A stretch of 64,000 nt of DNA, taken from assembly GCA_029964075.1 (NCBI GenBank), contig CM057142.1, positions 2,681,770 to 2,745,769 on the forward strand, read 5' to 3'. Shown here piece after piece: positions 11,601 through 22,751 of this stretch. The DNA comes from Patiria pectinifera. Lineage: Eukaryota > Echinodermata > Asteroidea > Valvatida > Asterinidae. The stretch's first letter is position 1. Every line of letters begins with the position of its first letter. The notes below the pieces were generated by a model. The model did no database searches, was not told the origin of the DNA, and was given only the letters and a program-made list of their open reading frames with translations. The translations under genes and the position numbers were made by a program.

Positions 11601-14600
11601 CGGATATTGGACCCCCGTGTTTACCTCTTTAGTTCTTAAGTTCGACTATATACAAGGATTCCAATTTATTGCTCAATAATAATAGCCATGTTTAAAAAGG
11701 AAAAGACGGAACCCATGGAAGTTATAGAGCTTTGTTTGCCCAACTAATTTGTTCCCATAAGAAACATAAGAAAAACAGCACCCTCTATTGACATAGCCAG
11801 AAACATTTCGCACGCAATAGGCTATGTACTTCTTTCATGCTATGCAAGCTTTTTGTCATCATTTCTCATCAGGATGCCAAACATTCTTCATTCAGTTTTG
11901 CCCAATAAGAAATGATCAGGTTTTAAGTTCGCAGGTTATATATTAGCTACATAAATCCATCGGTATGTTGAACCCTAGAACAGAATAGTTTTGTGAACTC
12001 ATTATCTCATGGTAACATCTTTCAGTTCTGCTCCCACAAACTTAGTTGAAAAATCAATTGGCCATCTTATTGGGATGTTTACAGAGTCTACCCCTTTTCA
12101 ATATCAGTGATTTTAAAGAGGGAATATGGCTGATAAGTGGAAAGGTGTGAATAATTTTAAAAGTTGATTATATTTTTGATTCCACTTTAATCAAAAATCC
12201 CTCTTAAAAATGTTTTTTTCGGTATTGTTTTTATTTTCCAGGCTCAATATGGTTTATGGAATCACCAAACGAAGTACGGGTAGTTCGAATACAAATAGTG
12301 GAATCCAAATAAATTAATGTTCTCTTCTTAAAACAAAATATGCAAACGTGGGTCCTTCAACTTGATGAGACTTTTGATGTTTTACAATAACAGTTGGTGG
12401 ACAGTGTCCCAAACAAATACTGTAAACCTGACTCTGCCAGGGCAGTGTAACTTCGTCAATCAATGACACTATTGAAATATTAAACATATTACATGAAAGT
12501 GAAGGAACCAAACAAAATAACCCAATTAATGAAATAAAAAAAAAAAACGATTCAGAAAATAATACCTCTAGCTTTGAACACATCAATTTGGATTGGACAA
12601 AAATACAAAGTTGGGCTCTTATTCCACCACTTCTGAAGACATGTTTTATGCAAAACCATGCTTTTAATACATAATTTTTAACTTGCTTTAGCACCTTCGA
12701 TCGAGTTGAATTTACTCTACAACTTACTGTTGTACTCATAATGTACTGTACTCGATCAGAGTCATGCACTTTTAAACAATCGGATTTTAGACCCCCGTGT
12801 ATCCCCTTTGGTTCTAAACGACACCTATATCAGACGTTTCAACTTATCAGCTATATTCTCTTTTTTAATTCCTCTTCACTGATATTAAAAAGGGGAAACT
12901 CTGTAAATAAATTTTAAAATCCCTTGATGGCCGATTTTTTTTAACTAATTTTTTTTTCAAAACAAAAATTGTGGGAGCAGATGTTACCCTGAAATAAGAG
13001 TTCGCAAAACTATTGTGCTCTAGGGTTTAAAATACCGATCGAGCCAATAAATAACATGCGAACTTAAACCTGATTATTTATATTTGGACATCCGGATGAG
13101 AAATAATGACAAAAAGCATATAGGCCCTTTCATGAAAGAAGTACATAGCCTGCACTCACTGCGTGCAAAATGTTTCTGGCTCTGTCAATAGAGGGAGTTG
13201 TTTTTCTTATGTTTCTTATTGGGACAAAATAGTTCGGCAACCAATGCGCCATAAGTTCCATGGGTTTCATTGTTTTTCCTGTTTAACTTGGCTATTATTA
13301 TTAAACAAGGATCAGGAATCCTTCTATAGGTGAAGTTAAGAACTATAAAGGGGTTACACGGGGGACTAAAATCCGATGGATCTATTTTTATATCCTATTT
13401 CAAAGTCGGGTTGGAAGGAAACTAACAACAATAATGTTGCACTGTTCCTGAGCAAAGACGGAAAAAATGGTTGTTTAATTACGTCTTACGTGCATCCATT
13501 TTGTGGCATACGTAATTCCATGGGGGGGGGCGTCATGTAGATCAATTATAATTTTTTTAGAAACTCAAAATCTCAGTGGGGGGCGACTGGGGGGGGGCAA
13601 GTTTTTTTTTTTTTTAATCCATGTCTATGACGCGCAACGGGTGAATGACCGAAGACCCGATAGACCTATATAGAAAGCGCCTGCTGATCGGTCAAAATCT
13701 AGGAAGTCAAGAGGCGGGTCTTGCCTAATCAATCAGCAAATCTGTTCGAGCATAATAGACCACGGCATTCACCGTGGTCTATTACATAGACTACCACTCA
13801 CCCACACCCCTTCAGACTTACCTTACATACCTACTTTGGACATTCCTTTGTATTCGTGTAGTTAAGAAAAGACGAAAAAAAAAAATCATTTTACTCGCAA
13901 AGTGAACCCTTATTTCAATTTCAACCTAAACTTTTTATAATGATTTCCTTGAGTGTTCCCCTTCATTTCCCTCTTAACCTGTTCCGTTTTCTAGAGCAGG
14001 GGAAACCTAGTGTGGACGTGTGCAAGTTCACAAAGCGTTCACGCTTTGTGGACTTGCACACCCGTGGACCTCTTTTGTTCACAGGTTTACGAAGAGAATG
14101 GAAGGTTAGAGCACATTCTTGTTCCGTAGTTGTGGGGATATACACTCGTCTCTATACGACGTTTTTGTGGGGACCAAAAACGCTGTGGGGACAGCAAGCA
14201 GCCCCCACAAAGCAAGTAGTGCCCACAACTCGGTCCCAATTATCCTAACAATAAGAAACTTCCCCATAACGCGGTGTAGGCCAGGACATAGGTTTGTTTA
14301 GGGTGTAAATCGAGGATTTTCTGTGGCTCCTCGTCGTCGATCTTTTGCTCATACATTTTGGCAACAGCTGTCATTGGTTTTGTACACGTTTTCTTAAATC
14401 GAGGACGTCCTCGATTTAAGTCTTGTCCTCAATTACTCGATGCTTCACACGCGTGTCCTCGATTTACACCATAAACATGCGCACACTGATACTCCATGGG
14501 GTTGGAGCGTAACAAAAATTATTAATTTATCATTGTCGCCATCTTGTCTTACCTCAGACGGTTGCCCAGAGGACCTGAAGGATAAGTGTCAACATGGCGG

Positions 14601-16495
14601 CTTGCCGTCCAAGGAATGCACCTGCAATTGTCCGGAGGAATACAAGGGAGCTTACTGTGAGATCTTCAACGGCGAGACGGGTAGGGGCACAGACGATTAC
14701 ACCACAGCGTGCTTGTTTGAGAAGAGAAGATTATTCGCTCCGTTTCTTTTTAGATAGAGGTCCCAAAATCGTATTACACTGCTCAAAGTATACCATCAAG
14801 TTTGTTCGTAAATATTATTGTGCTTCTCACGAAGTATGGGTTGTTTTTAATTAAATACGGTCACGTGCATATTCAAACGGCTGTTGATACTCTGAATTTA
14901 CTCCTGAAACAGTCTGCCTGAATCTCAGAAACTAGACAATTCACGCACACATCGCACCATTTTTGTCAAGAGAATTTTTTTTTTATCTAACTAGGGTGAA
15001 GTCCGACTACGCCTCTGTACCGATGACGTCATGCTTTGTTTACACGTGGACTTTCTTATTGGAGGCTGGTGGGGACAACGGTTTCGTAGCCCCAAAGAAA
15101 AGCGCACAAGTAAACAAAGTGTGACGTCATGAGTAATGCCCACTGTTATTATTTTCGGCTACTCGTGTAAGAGTTACATGTTAACAAGGGAGGTTGTTAG
15201 AATAAACTAGGCATGATTCATTGAAAGTCAGACAAATTTCAATATTTGACACAAAAAGTTGTTTTTTTTATTCCTTTGTGAAAGGAATTGCCGTTAACCT
15301 TAATTACGTGTTATTAAATTGTTCTCTCAATAATGGTTCAGCTTGCAGTGTGGAGTTGAATGCCACATCAGGAGTAATCCAGAGCCCAGGCTACCCGGAA
15401 AGATACCCCAGCAACACCGAGTGTGTCTACGCCATCGAGGTAGGCTCATAACTCAGCATCCAAAATGCAGCAAGTCGCTATAAAACATTACTCATTTTTT
15501 CAAACATTATTTCACACATCAATCGAAATGGATGGGCAGGAGTAAGTTATGAGGTCATTAAAAAGGAGCTGGAATTTACCCTCTTTTGTGCTACTGTGAA
15601 TTGGTATAAATAATCGCTAAAATAAAATAACAAAAATATTGGGAACTTTTGACACACTTTTCCAAATAAAAAAGAGGATACTCAAAGACTTTACATCAGA
15701 AGACAGTAGCCAGTCGTTTGCAGAAAATGTCCCTGAAAAGAAACAAACACTTGAGGTTCAATATTACTATTTACATGTATTTATATTCCTCACCTTCCAT
15801 TTTTGTTTTATGGGGAAGCGCTCAGGACCAGCTCGTTGGCCGGTGTGAGAGTATAGTTAAGTAAGTTATAGAAGTATCCATGTTTCATAGATTTATAGTT
15901 CATTCAGATTCCTATTTTCCCCATTCATCTTGTACAGTGTCCTGTCGGTATGACCGTCCACCTGAACTTCAAGGACTTCGACATTGAAGGATGGGGATGC
16001 TTCTACGACATTTTTGAAACGAAAATTGGCGACATCTTCGATGAGATATACCCTGACGAGTGAGTTGCATTTCTGTACAATTCAGAGTGCATATTAGTCA
16101 TCAATGAATAGTATCCACATGTAAAGGGGTAAAAGTCATTGCTGCAGATGTCAATCGTTTCATTACGAGAACTTCCTACGCCTGCCCACTATACCTAATA
16201 ACCGGAGATTCAATTTGAATGCCATTATCGTACTCGCCTACTCCAGGGATAATTAGATTCAGTGTAGTCGCAGGGGTGGAAGGGATGTTACCGCAATCAA
16301 GCGTGACCATGCAGTAAATCCAAGATTTAGATTTATTTTGTTCTTTTTAATCACTTTGCTTTGACCGCCAGATACTGTGATGATGAACTGAAAGGTGTCA
16401 CCAAAGACTCCAAAACAAACCTGGCCTTGATGAAGTTCAAGAGCGACTCCATGTTCAACTACGGAGGATTCGATATCGAGTATCGTTGTGAATAA
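5672..16495 (+). CDS. secreted astacin-EGF-CUB metalloprotease, 3' eight exons
   Basis: A zinc endopeptidase of the astacin (M12A) family. Eight exons splice with consistent phase: 5672-5804, 7998-8061, 8626-8817, 10431-10560, 14558-14680, 15342-15439, 15938-16059 and 16372-16495, giving 327 residues to a TAA. Residues 71-82 are HEIGHALGVYHE, the zinc motif with three histidines and catalytic Glu72. The Met-turn is SIMHY, with Tyr126 as the astacin fifth ligand. Exon 5 encodes an EGF-like domain and exons 6-8 one CUB domain with SPGYPERYPSN. The order matches astacin-EGF-CUB proteins such as sea urchin BP10/SpAN and nematode NAS enzymes, but with a single CUB. Signal peptide, pro-domain and first mature residues are upstream of the visible exons. 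Introns carry many repeats, including a LINE and a large foldback. AATAAA occurs at 16491 and 16819. The product is probably extracellular; its substrate is unknown. Confidence 0.92.
5885..7600. repeat. intron 1 of the visible astacin gene: low-complexity repeat block
   Basis: The ends carry an inverted match: ACGGTTTCTGGTATG near 5925 and CATACCAGAAACCG near 7551. The interior has pyrimidine/T-rich tracts, repeated GCGGAAAAGCC units (5990-6070, 7246) and two direct copies of GCATAAAGTCCTACAAAAAT (7167 and 7218). It may be one composite element; boundaries are uncertain. TGACGTCA sites occur at 6235, 6524 and 6682. Confidence 0.4.
8373..8550. repeat. 178-bp hairpin (foldback) upstream of catalytic exon
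   Basis: Arms 8373-8452 and 8471-8550 are inverted copies, nearly identical over the inner 59 bp (for example GCCTCGATCTGGCAACTTTA and its complement), with an 18-nt loop. It ends only 75 bp before the astacin zinc-motif exon at 8626. Likely a MITE; no clear target-site duplication was seen. Confidence 0.8.
9140..9460. repeat. dispersed repeat also found inside the tRNA-Gly duplication
   Basis: It shares GGTTGATTTGTGACGTACCTTACGCC-like sequence, a GCGAACG...TAGTCAAACG block and a GGTTCCAAATA block with 53815-54062, in the same orientation. Just upstream (9019-9060), GGCTAGTGTATGACACT is present twice in tandem. Confidence 0.6.
9540..9960 (-). mobile_element. LINE fragment, reverse transcriptase thumb region
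   Basis: The minus strand reads KTEYITSH, then HVTDFKYLGSMV, DLKRRKALA, and in a second frame LEQLWRSPYLPMITKMKLF followed by VLLYGCE. This is the conserved connection/thumb sequence downstream of the catalytic box in RTE/CR1-type LINE ORF2. A frameshift near 9600-9640 separates the halves. The fragment is isolated inside an astacin intron. Confidence 0.75.
10798..11470 (+). repeat. tandem duplication, unit about 383 bp
   Basis: 10798-11060 and 11181-11440 are direct copies with above 90 percent identity over most of their length, starting CCCATTAGTTGTACAGTATA in both. The part between them (TGATCAGGTTTTAAGTTCGC, about 11150) recurs at 11915, so the duplicated unit overlaps the left arm of the foldback beside it. 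Confidence 0.8.
11594..13385. repeat. large foldback, arms about 550 bp, 700-bp spacer
   Basis: The left arm (about 11594-12145) and right arm (about 12845-13385) are diverged inverted copies. Paired landmarks: ATAGATCCATCGGATATTGG/AATCCGATGGATC, ACATAAGAAAAACAGCACCC/its complement near 13205, and CCCTTTTCAATATCAGTGA/its complement near 12870. The spacer contains an unrelated open frame with no recognisable domain. A related single arm lies at 49500-49930. Confidence 0.75.
13386..14557. other. astacin intron with G-runs and three clean hairpins
   Basis: Homopolymeric G tracts occupy 13518-13600. Hairpins: 13753-13784 (13-bp perfect stem, 6-nt loop); 14018-14061 (20-bp stem with one mismatch, TTCA loop); and 14393-14420, a perfect 28-bp palindrome centred on GGACGTCC. 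Around the last, GTGTAAATCGAGGA at about 14301 and TCCTCGATTTACACC at about 14457 form an outer inverted pair, so 14300-14472 may be one small element. Confidence 0.6.
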
Positions 16496-17814
16496 ATTCA
16501 CCACATCAGACAAAACTTGACTGGCAGTACCGGCGTTGATTCTGGGATAAACAGATAATCTAGATATTAAAAGGAAGACTTAAGATTTTAGTTTAGAGTA
16601 GTTGCTTTCGTTAATGCGTGAAGGGTTAATTAAGCATGCTTAATCAGCATCGCTAATGTTACAAGCAAGCAAAATGAGTTCATCTCTACCTTCAAGTATA
16701 TAGTTCTGATTCTGAACAGCGAAAAAAATTAATTGAGTTCAGGGAACTAGGCCGAGAGAAAAATGGGGGCGGGCAAATGCGCCCCCCCCCCCCGGCGCTC
16801 ACACTTGGCATAGATCAAAATAAAACTTGATAAAACTGTTCTCTGCTTACTAATACTTTTGGTGATGTTCCCGCCCGGTGAATGCCCCTGAAGCCAAACT
16901 GTGAAGTCCAATTACGAAAAGAAATTCCTTCCGTTTTAAAGGACCAATGAAATTATTTGTTTTAATGCAATCCTCGAAAATGTACCTTTGTGTCCCATTT
17001 AATCTTATTTTCAATTTTCATTTTGCCATTTTCAAGGGTGTTTTGGTGCCTTTTTGGTGTATATGCTAATGCGAATTTCCATATTCATGAGCAAGTTGGT
17101 GACAGTTGTTGCAACAAGTATTATGTGTCATTTTCTGTGTTGTTCCAAACAGTAAAAACACACAATGAATTGCTTTTTTTGGACGAGACAGGTTTTAGGG
17201 TCATGGTGTTTAAATGGTGATATTCTTTGAACGGATTGAGCAATTTCAGTCATTTTTTCATCTAAAAGTAGCTTTTGAAATTGGCTTTCCAGTCGTTATT
17301 ATTTTTGGTGCTACATATTTTTTTAAATATGGAATATATTTTATGAGGTTTGGGTTCCGCTTTTTTTACTCACCCTGTATTTCGCCGTCGTAAACTTTTT
17401 TTCTTTAGTGATTCGTTGTTGTGTTAGTTCATGGCAGTAAGTAAATGAGCAAACTTTTCTCACAAATGTTTTCAAAGAGCAATTTTTAGGGTTCACTATT
17501 TCAACAGAAAAAAACCTAATGAACAGTTTCTCGCTGAAATGTCATCACGACAACAGCGCCCTCTGTTGTCTGGAAAAGTATGGACAATTGTAAATTTTCT
17601 TTGTTGGCACCTGGTGACCAGTTTTAAAGTCACAATCATTAGAGTTTATGGGGACCAATGGTTAATAACCAAAAAAATCCTTCTCTGTCTGAAAATTTTT
17701 TCCCGGTTAAAGGGAATGTGCATCATTGGCTTTTGCTGTAATTTTCAGAAAATTAACTATTTGCAGGGTTAGTATAATAGATCAATTATTGTTACACTGA
17801 CATGTTCGAAGTTT
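16496..17814. other. 3' flank of astacin gene
   Basis: 16496-16940 is the 3' UTR/flank copied at 31706-32190. The remainder is AT-rich with no recognisable gene. Confidence 0.5.
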
Positions 17815-18245
17815 AGTGTTCGTAAATGCTGGAAAAAGCAAGAAAAACAAAAATGTTCAAGTAGTTTGGTTCCCTGATTCCACTAAAGATGAACTGGATC
17901 AATTTATAGATGCCGGAAAATTGTAAGGTAAGAGAACCAGTCTAGCTGGCCTGCACCCGTTCATGAACATGTAACCAAAAGGAAACAAAATTTGGACTAA
18001 AAAGAATGGTAAATTTGGTGCAGTAGTTAAAAAATAGTTAGGTTTTTCCAACGGTGGTCGGCCGACCATCACTGGAAATTTATTTTAAAAAAACACCACT
18101 TTTCTTGACAATGACTTCACACCAGGTGTCACAATTTTACAGGATGCTTTAGACTGTCAATTACTAATATCCTAGTAAGGTATTTCGTAAATATTTGGTA
18201 GTTTTGTTTTTCGATGTTTGCAAATGTTGTATATTCCCTTTAAAC
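17815..18245 (-). repeat. second copy of the window-start repeat
   Basis: Reverse-orientation relative of 1-480, sharing AGTTTGGTTCCCTGA, CAATTTATAGA, GGTATTTCGT and TTTGCAAATGTTGTAT blocks. Its core palindrome (18051-18080) is imperfect, with mismatches near both arm ends, unlike the perfect 186-223 copy. Confidence 0.7.
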
Positions 18246-18754
18246 GTAGCAGAGGAATGAAGCAGCGAGTTGTTGTTTGGTGCTCTCACGAGATGATCAA
18301 GGCTCTGCATTGAATAGTGCTCAGTTTCATTCTAAAGACATGGCAGCGACTGGCCTTCATGGATTATGAAAAACTCTAACATGTGAAGCCAGTAACCAGT
18401 ATTTTGTCATTCAGCGGTCTTCAATAGTATAAACACTGAAGTGTACTTGGTTGTTACTTGGTGGTGTCGGGGACATTTTGTTTAAACTTCAAGGAAAGTG
18501 TTTTGTGAAAGAAAACACCATGTCTTTAAGACAACAGGAAAGCAATTATATTTCTCTTTTGATTTTGATTTTAATGACTTTGCGGAAGACCACCGTACAT
18601 TCGTATAGCTCGACTGGTGCATTGGGTTTTTGTGTAGGCCTAGTATTTATTTGGATATTTTTAACGCTTTTTTTCATTAACTTGTTTAATGTAAAAGGCC
18701 AATTGAATTTCCCGTCAGAGATAATAAAGTCAAATTGAATTCAATTGAATTGTC

Positions 18755-18835
18755 ATTGGCCTGGTGGATAGCGAGAGGAGCTATAGGATACAAAGATCCC
18801 GTGTTCGAATACACGTCGTCGCTGCTCATTTTCAT
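18755..18835 (+). mobile_element. tRNA-derived SINE head
   Basis: An A-box-like TGGCCTGGTGGATAGCGAG is followed 40 nt later by a B-box-like GTGTTCGAATACAC, the polymerase III promoter layout of tRNA-derived SINEs. Too degenerate and too poorly folded to be a working tRNA. Confidence 0.55.
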
Positions 18836-18924
18836 CGACTATTTTTCTTCTCTGAACTTATCGTTGAGAAAATGTAATTTTAAGGGAATAAAGAGAACAA
18901 GAACGTAAGCGTCCTGCAATGATT

Positions 18925-19220
18925 GGGGTCCGCTCATAAGTTCGACGCCTCATAGGTCCAACGCCTCATAAGGGCGTCGGACATATGTGGCGTTGGGCCA
19001 TGAGGCATAAATTCCGCCTCTTATGTTCGACGCCGCATAAGTCCGACGCCTCATAGCTCCGACGCCTGATAAGTCCGAAACAGCGTTTGTCCATTGTCGG
19101 ACTTATGAAGCGTCCGACTTAAGAGGCGTCGGACCTATGAGGCGGAATTTACGCCTCTTACGTCCGACGCCTCATATAGGACGTCGGACCTATGAGGCAT
19201 CGGACCTATGATACGGCTCC
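18925..19220. mobile_element. palindromic-satellite MITE with 8-bp TSD, copy 1
   Basis: The element is made of repeated GTCCGACGCCTCATA-type units on the left and their complements on the right, so the whole can fold on itself. It is flanked by an exact 8-bp direct repeat CAATGATT (18917-18924 and 19221-19228). The ends are related inverted repeats beginning GGGGTCCG and GGAGCCGT. An 8-bp duplication is typical of hAT-type transposases (also P elements), so I infer a non-autonomous relative. No transposase is encoded. Confidence 0.85.
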
Positions 19221-22200
19221 CAATGATTCAAAGGATCACTGAATTATGCACGACATTTACGGAAACAAAATTCGCGAGCGGGCATGCAGGCAGTACAGTT
19301 CGTTCACTGATTTGTGGATAATAGTCCAACTTGTAAACAAATCCACGCCCACACACTTAACGCTTCCGCATTGCTTGGCTACGGTTTGCAGTGCACCAAT
19401 TTATACACCTGTGCCTACGGAAGCGGCTAAAGCCACTTCCCATAGAAACTTGTGTATCTGTTAGCCACAGCCCAATCATTTCTAGGATCGACATCGTGCG
19501 TGTGTGTCTTGTCCACAAATCAGTGGTCTAGTCTTGCCTCGAGACGCGATCGGCCCATGGCAGTGACATTGAAAAGAGAACTGAGAAGGGATCAGCAGCC
19601 GATGTAGTCCGGTCAATTTACGTTTTTATTACAAATTGCAATAGAAACCATTCAAGCTTCAATCATTTTCAAATAAATGTACAAACAACATGTGAAAAAT
19701 GTAATTTTTTCTATGCAGTGGAAAGGTGTTTTTTCAAGCACTTTTTGTAGATCAAAATTTGAGTTTTTTACCTGAACTATGGAGGGCGCCTTTTCTTAAT
19801 TCGTCTGGTGACTTTCCTCGATGTACGTACATTGTTACAGCTAATACTCAGGATTTATGACCATATGCGACGGCGGCAGACGACGCACCGACGGTAACTT
19901 GGAAAAGTATCATTTCACGTGATACTGAGTTTATTTTTGCTGTCTAAACGTATTAAGAGTTAATTGTATATTGAAAGCCGTATTGTGTGTGATTTGATTA
20001 ATATTTAGGCCTTTGAATGGAATATTATCCGTTCTTAATCAGAAATTCACACCGTTGCAAGGCCGGGCAGCTAGTAATGTGCATGTAAAGGCGCACGTAT
20101 GGCTATATAGATGAATACACGAACTGCTTGCTTGTTAAGAGAAAATTTAAGGTATGCCATTGATACAACGTAGGGCTAACGGCCGGGAAGCGCGGGAAGA
20201 TTCACTTATTAGTGTCAGGGCAGGCCAAAGTGTCCAAACTGAATTTCACTGCAAGAACTGCAATCCGATTTGTGTAAAGAACGCTTCAATAAATGATGAG
20301 AGGGGATCAAGTGACTGCCGCGTGTTCAAGTCTGACAGCGCTGATGCCAGTTCAATCCAGCACCTGGCCAGGGAGCTGCTTGTAGTAACCCAATGTAGTT
20401 GCATGATGGGATGCAACACATGGTGACAAAACAAGGCTTGGAGTGTTCCTCAGAATGTGCAGGCTTCGAATCATAGGTAGCTGTTCCAATGTGACATTTA
20501 CTGATGAGGATGGACTTGAAGGATCAACTGAAGTTTGAACAAAATCGCGCAGAGCAACACGTCGCCAACACCTTAATTGAATTTTACATATGTACACCCT
20601 AATTTTAAATTATATGTAGAAAACTGAAATGATAGTCATCAACACTTTGATTTTTTTTTCTATGGAGCAAACTTTTTAGGGTTTGTTCCCCCCCCCCCAA
20701 GAAAGAGACCAAACTTGGGAAGCAACGCAAGTTAAAAAGCAACGCTTTAAATTTCATTCCTCTACAAGATTTGTTCCTGAGGGGTAAACTTTGAAGATTT
20801 GCTCTCTTTTTTTCTTCTCTTTTTTTTTCGCTGTAAAAACAACAAGTTGCAACAGTTGACATTTTATTTCTCTAAAAGGTTTTTTTTTTCTTTGGGCCAA
20901 GTTTAAATTTTCATTTCGTTTAAAGTTCTTCCCTGAGGAGCAAACTTTGCAGAGTTGTTCATTTTATCTTTTCGTTTTGCTGTACAAAACTGGGGAACAA
21001 GATAATAAATTGTAACATCTTTATTTTTATTCAAAGCCTACATTTACCATTTCTTAAGATCATTTTATTATTACTATATCAATACTGAAAAAATTTGAAC
21101 TCAATGATTTTTTTTACATTGTCTTTCTTCTGTTAAATTACATTTCTCGAAATGTTTTCTATTCGGCGAACGTTTCACTGCTCGATTAACATGATTTAAG
21201 CCAATGTTATTTATCTTTCTTCGGCTTTTAAGGTCAAGGGTGGCCCCGGGTGACGCCAACGGGGTCAATGGCCACCACAAAACCAACTTTTAAGTGACGC
21301 AGGCAGGCGCTGCGTAGGCCTACACCACCATCTTTTAATTAAAATATAATGTCAAAGTGGTAAGAACTTGCCTCAGATCGCACCACAGAGCATCCGTTTC
21401 ATTGTTTTGTTTTGTTGTGTTTTGTCTTTTGAATTTAGTCTTCCTTTTTCAGTATTGTTTGTATATATTTTTTTTATTTTTTTGTTGTGTTTAAGGCATT
21501 CCGTTTATAAGCTTCGGCTTTTTGTGTAATGCCTCCGCTTAGTAGTTTTCATGTAACAATTGTTTTGTTTTCTAAAGTGCTTATTCATGTGGAAATAAAT
21601 GTTTCTGAAATGAAATGAAATGAAATCTAGAATCCAACAATTTTTTGGGCTCCTTGAGCGGGCCCCGAACCACACGCCGCAATTTTTGGGACCCACTTTT
21701 TGGGGCTAACAATTTTGTTGCCTCCCAAAAACAATTTGTTCTGGATCCGCCCTTGAGTGTTTAAACTTAAAAAAATTTCTATCAACTGTAGGTTTTGCCG
21801 ATCACCTTAACTTCTCTACGAATTCTAGATTTCAGATTACCCACCCCCCAACAAACAATTTTTTTTTATAAAATAAATAGATAAATAGCTAGAAGAAATA
21901 AGTAAGATTGATCCATGATCTCTATTTATTATAGGCCTATAGAGATCAATGACTGCATCCCATGTCAAAGTTATCAATGATTTACTGAGCCGATATACTG
22001 GCGAACTTTTGTCAATTGGTGGCTAACAATTACGGAAGTAAAAGAAAATCCAAATTCTTATTTAAAGATATAATAATTCCCTATGGTTTGCGCGGTAACA
22101 TTCCGCCGGCAAGGTAAAATCCCAGAGATTTCAGAAATATCGACATGAAAAAGCCGTCTGTTGTGAATCAGTCGTGTTTCCCGACGTTTCCTGCGTGTTG

Positions 22201-22751
22201 TGAAAGGACGTTCTGACGGGCAACAGACGCTGACAGCGTAAAACATGGCACCGTCCAAACGACAGTTTACGCGTTGAGGAGTTGCGAAAAATCAGTCAAG
22301 AAAAGGCGAGTAAAAACACCTTTCCACTCCCTAGATTAAATTAGATTTTCAGTATGTTAATCAGTGATTTTTTCTTCGTGTGAGAGTGTTAAAATAAATT
22401 CTATTGCAATTTGTTCTGGGTCAAGGCCTGTTTTGTCATAATTGACCGGACTGCTGTTATCGCGCTGATGAACTGCACACGTACACGTAAGCTAATCGAC
22501 ACAGGTTGAAGTTCACAGCGTTGTATTGTATACTACATGTACGTACTTGCTAGCGCTTTACAGCCAATATGACTTTGCCTTCGTGTTCATACATGTTTAC
22601 CGGCGGCTGGCCGGGTTGGTACGAGTTCATGTAATATTAGTTGTGATATGAGTTGTTGCCCAATCACATTGTGAACACAGTGAAATTCGTCGTCGCGTCG
22701 TTACGTTCCGTTCGTCGACATTAACACTGACATTTCTGAAATCAATTCGAA
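19221..22751. other. intergenic region before PARP1, with diverged foldback arms
   Basis: 19600-19735 and 22306-22455 are inverted relatives (shared GTCCGGTCAATT, AAATTGCAATAGAA and GTGGAAAGGTGTTTTT), possibly the ends of a foldback about 2.9 kb long. 19306-19320 and 19508-19525 form a shorter inverted pair around CACTGATTTGTGGA. Nothing resembling a complete gene was seen. The last few hundred bases must contain the PARP1 promoter; no TATA box is evident. Confidence 0.45.
21405..21630 (+). mobile_element. LINE 3' tail with short tandem terminus
   Basis: A 3'-UTR-like segment ending GGAAATAAATGTTTCTGAAA and then tandem TGAAA units at about 21606-21628. This tail layout resembles CR1/L2-type LINE 3' ends. 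No coding part remains. Confidence 0.4.

Noticed and set aside
20154-20597. Overlapping frames on both strands near 20.2-20.6 kb
   Set aside because: No recognisable domain, no consistent splice sites, frames short and overlapping.
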